Below, piece by piece: positions 12,660-18,510 of a DNA stretch of 22,064 bases. This DNA comes from a virus, in IMG/VR virus record IMGVR_UViG_3300047371_000105, positions 1-22,064 of that record; one strand, written 5' to 3'. Positions within the stretch are counted from its first letter, which is position 1; each line of letters opens with the position of its first letter. The notes beneath the pieces were generated by a model. It ran no database searches and had not been told where the DNA came from. It saw only the letters and a list, made by a program, of their open reading frames with translations. Both the position numbers and the translations under genes were made by a program.

Positions 12660-13532
12660 ATGAAACTAAACAGAATTATAAAGCCGTCGAAATTCGACAA
12701 CTTTACTATAGTACCTAACGCTATATTTAGACACGAAGGTATAAGCCAGCAAGCTACAGGGCTTTACTGCTATTTATTTAGCCATAGTAGTAACCAAGAA
12801 ATAACTATAAATTTTATTACAAACCACTTTAAAAACGGTAGGGACGCTGTACGTAGCGCCATAGCTGAACTAGAACGTTTTGGTTATTTAAAGCGCGAAC
12901 AGCTGCGCCAGAATGGTAAGATAGTAGCATATAACTACATACTAAAAGACGCACCGCTTACTGAAAAACCGTCGCCTGAAAAACCGTCGCCTGAAAATCC
13001 GATACAAAGTAATACTAGTATATATAGTAATAAAGATATTACTACATATACAAAAAGAAATACTAGTACGAAGTCTGAAAATGTCGAAAAAGCCTACCAA
13101 CACTTCGTACAACTTTTTCCTAAAAGGTATAGACCTAAAACGCCAGCCACTATAGAAAAATGGAAGGTTTGCCTAGACAGAATAGAGCGTATAGACGGTT
13201 ACGACTTACGTAAAGTTTACGAAGTTTGTAGACAGTTAAGACAGGACCAATTCTGGTCTGAAAACTTTTTAAGCGTTTTAAAGCTACGTAACAACGACAA
13301 AAATGGTATACGGTATGTAGACAGGTTTATGGAACGAAACGCGCTTAGAACGCGTCCTGCGGCTTTAAACAAGCTAAAAGGCGTTAAAGACTTGGTACCG
13401 TATTTAGAAGACGGCGTTAAAATGGTAAAAGCAAATACTAATAACGGCGTAATACAGGACTTTAATTTGAAAATGAATTTAACGCCAGCAGAATATAAAC
13501 AAATACTAGAATATGCACACAGTAAATACTAG
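12660..13532 (+). CDS. Replisome organiser / replication initiation protein (winged HTH)
   Basis: A 290-residue protein like phage replisome organisers (lambda O / DnaD-type). The N-terminus (5-95) is a winged helix: FTIVPNAIFRHEGISQQATGLYCYLFSHS, then INFITNHFKNGRDAVRSAIAELERFGYLKREQ with a wing before YNYIL. A low-complexity linker (98-140) begins with tandem EKPSP units. The C-terminus (145-290) is helical with a YDLRKVYEVCRQLRQDQFW segment. By analogy to lambda O it would bind the origin and load the phage helicase encoded further on (14146-15831). The linker DNA holds short tandem repeats and an AT-rich inverted repeat that could be the origin. Confidence 0.72.
   Translation: MKLNRIIKPSKFDNFTIVPNAIFRHEGISQQATGLYCYLFSHSSNQEITINFITNHFKNGRDAVRSAIAELERFGYLKREQLRQNGKIVAYNYILKDAPLTEKPSPEKPSPENPIQSNTSIYSNKDITTYTKRNTSTKSENVEKAYQHFVQLFPKRYRPKTPATIEKWKVCLDRIERIDGYDLRKVYEVCRQLRQDQFWSENFLSVLKLRNNDKNGIRYVDRFMERNALRTRPAALNKLKGVKDLVPYLEDGVKMVKANTNNGVIQDFNLKMNLTPAEYKQILEYAHSKY
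12961..13005 (+). repeat. Three tandem 15-bp repeats in the organiser gene
   Basis: CTGAAAAACCGTCGC occurs twice head to tail (12961-12975, 12976-12990), followed by a degenerate third copy beginning CTGAAAATCCG. In frame they encode EKPSP-type units. Identical at DNA level, they could also serve as iterons for the organiser protein. Confidence 0.75.
13008..13068 (+). other. AT-rich inverted/direct repeat region, candidate replication origin
   Basis: AGTAATA (13008-13014) and its inverted copy TATTACT (13037-13043) flank an AT-rich core, and AATACTAGTA occurs at both 13011-13020 and 13059-13068. The segment directly follows the 15-bp repeats inside a replisome-organiser gene, the same arrangement as lambda ori within gene O. 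The origin function is inferred from layout only. Confidence 0.4.
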
Positions 13533-13535
13533 ACT

Positions 13536-13961
13536 ATGCACACAAAAAATAGTATAGAAAAAATACACTTACTAGAACAGCAGCTAGTATTCCTACTGAA
13601 TTTAGACGACTGGAAGCTAGAATGGACTGGCGAAGACTACAGCCACTACGACGCTATGGGTTTAGATTTGAACGGTCAAAAATGTATAATAGAGTTTAAA
13701 TTTAGAAACGAAGCGTATATAGATAAAATGCTAGAAGTATATAAATACCAGGCGCTACTAGATATATGTGTACCAAAACGGTACTACGCTGTAATAGATT
13801 TTAAAGGCTGCTGGGTATTTGATTTAGATAGTATAGAATACACAAGCCAGACTATAAACAGCCCTAGGCAGTCTATTTTTAACGACACTAATAAAGTAGA
13901 AAAACAAGTAATGATGCTAGAAAAAAGCAGCGCTGTAAAGCGTTATTTATATAAATTTTAA
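13536..13961 (+). CDS. PD-(D/E)XK nuclease-like protein
   Basis: A 141-residue protein with the arrangement expected of a small restriction-endonuclease fold: HYDAMGLDLNG supplying D39, then KCIIEFKFRNE with E53 and K55, and a following helix DKMLEVYKYQALLD with Q72. The last third is beta strands (YYAVIDFKGCWVFDLDS) and a basic C-terminal helix. It could be a phage endonuclease or resolvase acting with the replication set; its family name is not clear to me. The start lies 3 nt after the organiser stop; no alternative upstream. Confidence 0.6.
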   Translation: MHTKNSIEKIHLLEQQLVFLLNLDDWKLEWTGEDYSHYDAMGLDLNGQKCIIEFKFRNEAYIDKMLEVYKYQALLDICVPKRYYAVIDFKGCWVFDLDSIEYTSQTINSPRQSIFNDTNKVEKQVMMLEKSSAVKRYLYKF

Positions 13962-13986
13962 CTAACAAAAAAATAAATTTTAAGAT

Positions 13987-14124
13987 ATGAAGCTACCAAA
14001 AATTAAACCTATACAACTAAACAGAAACCATAAATTTTTACTAAAAGCAGCTGCTTATTTTGCTGCTATTTATATAATTACAGTACAAATGCTAATTTTT
14101 GCACTAGATTATTTTGTAGGTTAG
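13987..14124 (+). CDS. Small single-TM protein
   Basis: A 45-residue gene from ATG 13987 to TAG 14122-14124. A basic N-terminus (MKLPKIKPIQLNRNHK) precedes a long hydrophobic helix (FLLKAAAYFAAIYIITVQMLIFALDYFVG). This is a typical small inner-membrane protein with the N-terminus in the cytoplasm. It lies between the nuclease-like gene and the primase-helicase. Unknown function; superinfection exclusion is one possible role for such early membrane peptides. Confidence 0.55.
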   Translation: MKLPKIKPIQLNRNHKFLLKAAAYFAAIYIITVQMLIFALDYFVG

Positions 14125-14145
14125 CAAACGAAACAATAGAAACAA

Positions 14146-15831
14146 ATGGAATACAAACAGAAACTACAAGACCTAGGTATACACCTAACGGCTAACAGCG
14201 GCGAAACTAAAACAATATGCCCAAAATGTAGCCACACCAGAAAAAACAAAAGCGACAAATGCCTAAGCGTAAATATAGACGAAGGCGTATATAACTGCCA
14301 TAACTGCGGCTATGCTGGTAACGTAAAATTTACGCCCAAAAAGGAATATACAAAGCCACCAAAGGTAAACGCTGAACTAAATAACCGTATTATAGACTGG
14401 TTCGCTGGTAGGTCAATAACAGAACCAACGCTAGTACACTGGAAAATAGGCGAAAGTCTAGAATACATACCACAAGTACAGAAAAAACGTAGAACTATTA
14501 ACTTTAATTATTTTAGGGAAGGCGAACTAATAAACGTAAAATACAGGGACGCTGAAAAAAACTTTAAAATGGTTAGTGGCGCTGAACTTATATTTTATGG
14601 TGTAGACAACCTTAAAGACAGAAAGCGCTGCTATATAGTAGAAGGCGAAATGGACGCGCTAAGTTTACACGAAGCTGGTTTATACAGCGTTTGTAGTGTA
14701 CCTAACGGCGCCAGTAAAGGAACGCAAAAGCTAGACTATTTAGATAACTGCTATAAGTACTTTGAAGACAAAGACGAAATAATACTATGCACCGATAACG
14801 ACCAGCCAGGGCTACAGCTACGTAACGAACTAGCCAGAAGGTTAGGCGCTTACCGCTGTAAATACGTCGAGTTTGGCGATTACAAAGACGCTAACGAAGT
14901 TTTAATACAAAAAGGTGGCGAAACCTTACGGCAAATTATAAGCGACGCTAAGAACTTCCCACTAGAAGGCGTACTAAACTTAAATAATATATGGAATAAC
15001 GTACTAAACTATAACGAAAACGGTATAAAAAACTATAGTATAAACCTAGGCGAAAGCGACAACTACTTCAATATGGCCTTCGGAGAATGGACTGTAGTAA
15101 CTGGTATACCTAATAGCGGTAAGTCTGACTTTATAGACCAGGTTCTAGTTAATATAGCTACTAAATATAACTTCCGCTGCGCTATGTTTAGCCCAGAAAG
15201 CTACCCATACGAAGGTCATATAAAGCGTATAGCTGACAAACTAAACGGTAAAAGCTGCGGCACAGACGACCTAAATAATACAAAAGACTTTATAGAAGAA
15301 CATTTTTACTGGATAAAAATAGACTTAGAAAACCTAACGCTGAAAGGTATACTAGACGCTTTTAGGCAGCTGGTATTCCAAAAAGGCGTAAACGTACTAG
15401 TAATAGACCCCTGGAATATGCTGGACCACAGCGCCCAGCGCGACTTCACATATATAGGAAAACTACTAAGTGAAATAACGCAGTTTTGCCAGCAGACCAA
15501 TACCCACCTATTCCTAGTAGCACACCCCAGAAAAATAGAAAGCGATAACGGCGTATTTAAAAAGCCTAACCTGTACGATATTAGCGGCAGTGCAGACTTC
15601 TATAATAAGGCGTATAACGGTCTAGTGTGCTTTAGGTCTGTAGGTCAAAAGACAGAATACAAAAGCGACCTAGTAACTATATACGTAGAAAAAATAAAAC
15701 GTAAAGAAAACGGACAGCTGGGACAATTTGACCTAGCGCCAGACTTCCATAACGGCGGCGTATATAAGCCTATAGGTAAGGCTAGTAAGACCTTTGAAGT
15801 AATAAAAGACACAAACGTACCCTGGGACTAG
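14146..15831 (+). CDS. Bifunctional primase-helicase
   Basis: A 561-residue protein combining primer synthesis and DNA unwinding, like T7 gp4. In order: a zinc ribbon with CPKC (C25, C28), C39 and CHNC (C51, C54); a TOPRIM domain with YIVEGEMDALSLHEAGL (E166, D170) and ILCTDNDQPG (D217, D219), then FGDYKDANEVLI; and a RecA-like DnaB-family helicase with Walker A GIPNSGKS (320-327), Walker B VNVLVID (D421) and the THLFLVAHP motif (H460). All key residues are present, so it should be active. It supplies both core replisome functions; no DNA polymerase is in the window, so the host enzyme or a gene outside is used. Its stop begins a 10-bp tandem repeat. Confidence 0.93.
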   Translation: MEYKQKLQDLGIHLTANSGETKTICPKCSHTRKNKSDKCLSVNIDEGVYNCHNCGYAGNVKFTPKKEYTKPPKVNAELNNRIIDWFAGRSITEPTLVHWKIGESLEYIPQVQKKRRTINFNYFREGELINVKYRDAEKNFKMVSGAELIFYGVDNLKDRKRCYIVEGEMDALSLHEAGLYSVCSVPNGASKGTQKLDYLDNCYKYFEDKDEIILCTDNDQPGLQLRNELARRLGAYRCKYVEFGDYKDANEVLIQKGGETLRQIISDAKNFPLEGVLNLNNIWNNVLNYNENGIKNYSINLGESDNYFNMAFGEWTVVTGIPNSGKSDFIDQVLVNIATKYNFRCAMFSPESYPYEGHIKRIADKLNGKSCGTDDLNNTKDFIEEHFYWIKIDLENLTLKGILDAFRQLVFQKGVNVLVIDPWNMLDHSAQRDFTYIGKLLSEITQFCQQTNTHLFLVAHPRKIESDNGVFKKPNLYDISGSADFYNKAYNGLVCFRSVGQKTEYKSDLVTIYVEKIKRKENGQLGQFDLAPDFHNGGVYKPIGKASKTFEVIKDTNVPWD

Positions 15832-15880
15832 TATAACATATAATAACATAAACTAACATAAACTAACACAAATTAGCATA
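15831..15880 (+). repeat. Five tandem 10-bp repeats before a start codon
   Basis: Five consecutive 10-mers fill the whole gap between the primase-helicase stop and the ATG at 15881: gtataacata, taataacata, aactaacata, aactaacaca, aattagcata. The heptamer TAACATA is exact in the first three and has one mismatch in each of the last two, always at 10-bp spacing. Helical-turn spacing would place every copy on the same face of the DNA, as expected for a protein-binding or bending site. Confidence 0.85.
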
Positions 15881-16087
15881 ATGAATACAGACAAACACCA
15901 GGCTATGTCCTGGGCGCTTAAAAACGGTATAAAAATTTATACTGTAGCCACGCGTAAAGGGCTAGGAATAGTAATAGAAGACAACGGTAAAAAGGTCCGC
16001 AGCCCAGATTTATACACCAATAATAAAGAAGCCAGCGCTAAAATATGGGAACTTTATACCTATCTTTATAAAAAATATAATAAATAA
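15881..16087 (+). CDS. Small hypothetical protein
   Basis: A 68-residue basic protein (MSWALKNGIKIYTVATRKGLGIVIEDNGKKVRSPDLYTN, then a helical SAKIWELYTYLYKKYNK). It looks like a small alpha/beta fold; I do not recognise the family. It starts directly after the tandem 10-bp repeats with no Shine-Dalgarno sequence, so those repeats form its whole leader. Codon use is that of the phage. Confidence 0.6.
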   Translation: MNTDKHQAMSWALKNGIKIYTVATRKGLGIVIEDNGKKVRSPDLYTNNKEASAKIWELYTYLYKKYNK

Positions 16088-16092
16088 ATACT

Positions 16093-16251
16093 ATGTTTTT
16101 AACTTTTTTTCCTATCTACGGCTGTACTGTTGGCGTATCTTATACTGATAGCTTTACACGCGGCGAAGAACCAACTAACCACAATACCCACCAGCTACAG
16201 TTATTATGCTTTTTATTCGGCGTAACTATAGGCTGGTATACTGATTTATAG
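16093..16251 (+). CDS. Small two-segment hydrophobic protein
   Basis: A 52-residue gene from ATG 16093 to TAG 16249-16251. Two hydrophobic stretches (MFLTFFPIYGCTVGVSY and LQLLCFLFGVTIGWYTD) are joined by a polar loop (TRGEEPTNHNTHQ), a hairpin membrane topology. Starts 5 nt after the previous stop. Unknown function. Confidence 0.5.
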   Translation: MFLTFFPIYGCTVGVSYTDSFTRGEEPTNHNTHQLQLLCFLFGVTIGWYTDL

Positions 16252-16254
16252 CAA

Positions 16255-16404
16255 ATGTCGAAACCAGATATACTATTAAAAAGGGACTTAGAACGGCTTA
16301 AACTAGAAAAGTCTGAACTATACCAAAGGGTTATACAACTGGAAGCCGAAAACGGTCTACTACGTACACAAATTAAAATAAAGTTTGGTTTAAAAGTAGA
16401 ATAG
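16255..16404 (+). CDS. Small coiled-coil protein
   Basis: A 49-residue gene from ATG 16255 to TAG 16402-16404. LKRDLERLKLEKSELYQRVIQLEAENGLLRTQI (8-40) has a clear heptad repeat, a leucine-zipper-like coiled coil, followed by a short basic end. It starts 3 nt after the previous stop, so likely the same transcript. No family recognised. Confidence 0.55.
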   Translation: MSKPDILLKRDLERLKLEKSELYQRVIQLEAENGLLRTQIKIKFGLKVE

Positions 16405-16437
16405 CTAACCTGTAAAACCTAAAAAGTTTAAGATTTA

Positions 16438-16468
16438 TTTGCAACTATAGATTTTTTGTGTACATTTG
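16438..16468 (+). promoter_or_regulatory. Bacteroidota-type promoter (TTTG-N19-TACATTTG)
   Basis: TTTG at 16438-16441 and TACATTTG at 16461-16468 are separated by exactly 19 nt, matching the -33/-7 arrangement of the Bacteroidota primary sigma factor. The surrounding 92-nt gap is AT-rich and gene-free. Transcription should start near 16473-16476, about 22 nt before the ATG at 16497. This is the best promoter match in the window. Confidence 0.75.
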
Positions 16469-16496
16469 TACTGTTAAACAATTAAAAACAGACAAA

Positions 16497-16649
16497 ATGA
16501 CAACAGAATTTAAACTAAACTACATCGAAAACAAATTAAGAAAATCAGGAAATAAATTACCTAATACACAGATAACTTTTATAGCAAGTCAATTATTACA
16601 GCAATGTAATAAATTAAATAAATCAGTTTACGATTTAGAAATAATATAA
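16497..16649 (+). CDS. Small hypothetical protein in its own transcription unit
   Basis: A 50-residue helical protein (MTTEFKLNYIENKLRKSGNKLPNTQITFIASQLLQQCNKLNKSVYDLEII). The ATG at 16497 is preferred over the longer open frame from 16458, because the promoter -7 box lies inside that extension. Base use is more AT-rich and less phage-like than its neighbours (TCA, TTA and AAT codons). It is flanked by the best promoter and by a hairpin terminator, making a self-contained cassette. No family recognised; a moron-type host-takeover or anti-defence gene is a reasonable guess. Confidence 0.6.
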   Translation: MTTEFKLNYIENKLRKSGNKLPNTQITFIASQLLQQCNKLNKSVYDLEII

Positions 16650-16660
16650 ATGAAACAAAT

Positions 16661-16680
16661 AGGGGGTGTAAAAACCCCCT
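16661..16680 (+). terminator. Hairpin terminator after the small cassette gene
   Basis: Stem AGGGGGT (16661-16667) / ACCCCCT (16674-16680) with loop GTAAAA, 11 nt after the stop at 16649. It is followed by TTATAAT, so the T tract is weak. It stands out as a GC-only stem in AT-rich surroundings. Confidence 0.65.
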
Positions 16681-16706
16681 TTATAATAACACTAAAAACA
16701 GAAACA

Positions 16707-16901
16707 ATGCAAAAAATACATTTTCCAGCGCTTAAATACATACAAAGCCGCAAAACAAAGCTAGACCAAGCCGAAGCCAGAATAGCCCAGCTAAGGTTGT
16801 CTATTAAGCTAAAAGACGACGAAATTAACAAGCTAAACGAAGAACTAATACGGCAGCGGAATATAATAACCAAAGCCCAACGGCTACTAAAACAGCTATA
16901 G
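16707..16901 (+). CDS. Small coiled-coil protein
   Basis: A 64-residue protein starting at ATG 16707. An upstream in-frame ATG at 16650 would read through the hairpin at 16661-16680, so the later start, with the A-rich leader seen elsewhere (gaaacaATG), is preferred. KTKLDQAEARIAQLRLSIKLKDDEINKLNEELIRQRNIITKAQRLLKQL is one long coiled coil. It is the second small coiled-coil protein in this region. Unknown function. A terminator follows directly. Confidence 0.6.
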   Translation: MQKIHFPALKYIQSRKTKLDQAEARIAQLRLSIKLKDDEINKLNEELIRQRNIITKAQRLLKQL

Positions 16902-16908
16902 TAACAAG

Positions 16909-16932
16909 CCCACTAATTAAGTGGGTTTTTTT
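16909..16932 (+). terminator. Intrinsic terminator before the packaging genes
   Basis: Stem CCCACT (16909-16914) / AGTGGG (16920-16925) with loop AATTA, followed by seven T (16926-16932). It lies 7 nt after the coiled-coil gene and separates the replication block from the terminase operon. Confidence 0.8.
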
Positions 16933-16960
16933 ATGCTTATTAGTTTACGGCGTTTTTACG

Positions 16961-16968
16961 TACTTTTG
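16961..16968 (+). promoter_or_regulatory. Candidate -7 promoter element (TACTTTTG) for the packaging operon
   Basis: TACTTTTG fits TAnnTTTG, sits just after a terminator and ends 4 nt before the terminase ATG at 16973, so the message would be leaderless or nearly so. No clear -33 TTTG at the expected distance. Confidence 0.5.
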
Positions 16969-16972
16969 CAAT

Positions 16973-17326
16973 ATGGCTACACAAAATACACAACAGAAAA
17001 AAACCGCACTACTAGAAGCCTTAGAAAAAAGCTTAGGCGTAGTAACTACCGCTTGCAAGCAAGTAGGTATAGCTAGGAAAACTTACTACCTATGGATAGC
17101 TAAAGACAAAGCCTTTAAAGATGCTGTAGACGATATTAGTAACGTAGCCCTAGACTTTGCAGAAAGTAAACTACATAGCCTTATAAGGGACGAAAACCCT
17201 ACGGCTATTATATTCTACCTAAAGACAAAAGGTAAGAAACGCGGCTATATAGAACGCCAAGAGATAGCCCACGACGGTAGTATAGAAAGCAAGCTAATCG
17301 AATGGAAGCCAGCAGACAAAAAGTAA
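16973..17326 (+). CDS. terS: Terminase small subunit
   Basis: A 117-residue TerS that recognises phage DNA and recruits the large subunit. The N-terminus has a helix-turn-helix (LGVVTTACKQVGIARKTYYLWIAKDKAF, 21-48), followed by the family's oligomerisation part (DFAESKLHSLIRDENPTAIIFYLKTKGKKRGYIER, 61-95). This NPTAIIFYLKTKGKKRGY pattern is well known in Bacteroidota and other phage TerS proteins. Its end overlaps the start of TerL by 25 nt, the usual arrangement. The C-terminal IEWKPADKK is probably the flexible segment contacting TerL. Confidence 0.88.
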   Translation: MATQNTQQKKTALLEALEKSLGVVTTACKQVGIARKTYYLWIAKDKAFKDAVDDISNVALDFAESKLHSLIRDENPTAIIFYLKTKGKKRGYIERQEIAHDGSIESKLIEWKPADKK

Positions 17327-18483
17327 CAGAAAGCTGTAATATACAATTTTACCAAACCCTCAATAGTAAAGCCAGAATAAAAATACACCAGGGCGGTACT
17401 AGAAGCGGTAAAACATTTGCAGTATGTCAATACTTAGTATACCGTATAACAACGGCGCAAAAGCCGCTTACGATTGATATAGTACGTAAAACGCTACCAG
17501 CTATTAAAGGTTCTGTACAGCGCGACCTAATAGGAATACTACAGCGCCTAGGTATCTACTACAAAGGCGTACATAACAAAAGCGAAAACACCTTTACTTA
17601 TAACGGCTGTACTATATCGTTTCTGTCTGTAGACGAACCACAAAAAATACGCGGTAGAAAGCGCCATATATGTTTTATTAACGAAGCTAACGAACTGCAC
17701 TACGAAGACTTTAGACAGCTGAATATGCGTACTACAGAACAGCTTATAATTGACTTCAACCCCTCGGACCCTGTACACTGGCTATATACTGAACTAATAG
17801 ATATAGAACGCGACGACGTCGAAACGTGGATAACAACCTATAAGGATAACAACTTTTTACCAGCTGAACTAGTACGCGAAATAGAACTACTAAGAGAACG
17901 CGACCCAGACTACTGGCGCGTCTTTGGCGAAGGGCAGCGCGCTGTATTTAGTAGCCGTCAGATATTCCAGAACTGGACCCAGATACCTTACGCTGACTTC
18001 CCAGACTTAGACTACCACCTAGGCTTAGACTTTGGCTTTACGAACGACCCTACAGCTATACTTAAAGTAGCTAAGAAAGGTAACAAGCTATACGTACACG
18101 AACTACTATATAAGACTGGCTACACTAACCGCGATATAGCGGACTTCCTAAAGGCGCAAGGGTTAAACCATACGCTTACATTTTGCGATAGCGCCGAACC
18201 TAAAAGTATAGTAGAACTAAAGCAAATGGACTGCCTAGCTAAGCCAGCTGTAAAGGGCGCTGGTAGTATAACCGCTGGTATAAGTCTATTAAAGGAATTC
18301 GACGTAATAATAAGCCAGGAAAGTACTAACCTAATCAAAGAACAACAGAACTACTACTGGCAGCAACTAAAGGACGGTACGGTAATAAATACGCCAATCG
18401 ATAAACATAACCACTTATGCGATAGCCTTAGATATTCTACCTACAGCCTATATAAGAACCGCAACGACTTTTTTGTAATTTAA
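17302..18483 (+). CDS. terL: Terminase large subunit
   Basis: A 393-residue packaging motor (PBSX/Terminase_3 type). The ATPase has Walker A GGTRSGKT (31-38), an RGRKRHICFINEANE Walker B with catalytic E128, and the coupling segment IIDFNPSDPVHW (149-160). The RNase H-like nuclease has GLDFGFTNDPTA (D243), FCDSAEP (D296) and HNHLCDSLRY (D374), so all three metal ligands are present. Slightly short but complete for the family. It translocates DNA into the prohead through the portal encoded next. The start overlaps terS by 25 nt; no later in-frame ATG gives an intact N-terminus before Walker A. Confidence 0.95.
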   Translation: MEASRQKVTESCNIQFYQTLNSKARIKIHQGGTRSGKTFAVCQYLVYRITTAQKPLTIDIVRKTLPAIKGSVQRDLIGILQRLGIYYKGVHNKSENTFTYNGCTISFLSVDEPQKIRGRKRHICFINEANELHYEDFRQLNMRTTEQLIIDFNPSDPVHWLYTELIDIERDDVETWITTYKDNNFLPAELVREIELLRERDPDYWRVFGEGQRAVFSSRQIFQNWTQIPYADFPDLDYHLGLDFGFTNDPTAILKVAKKGNKLYVHELLYKTGYTNRDIADFLKAQGLNHTLTFCDSAEPKSIVELKQMDCLAKPAVKGAGSITAGISLLKEFDVIISQESTNLIKEQQNYYWQQLKDGTVINTPIDKHNHLCDSLRYSTYSLYKNRNDFFVI

Positions 18484-18489
18484 AAATAG

Positions 18490-18497
18490 TAAATTTG
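18490..18497 (+). promoter_or_regulatory. Candidate -7 promoter element (TAAATTTG)
   Basis: TAAATTTG in the 27-nt gap between terL and the portal gene, 13 nt before the ATG at 18511. A TTTG occurs at 18472-18475, but the 14-nt spacing is shorter than usual, so only the -7 box is supported. Confidence 0.5.
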
Positions 18498-18510
18498 TAA
18501 AAAATTAAGT

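Noticed and set aside
15831-15880. CRISPR-like array
   Set aside because: Units are 10 bp, directly adjacent with no spacers, and no cas genes are nearby.
16650-16706. Upstream start (ATG 16650) for the coiled-coil gene
   Set aside because: It would translate through the GC-stem terminator of the preceding cassette and add residues unlike the coiled coil; ATG 16707 has the usual A-rich leader.
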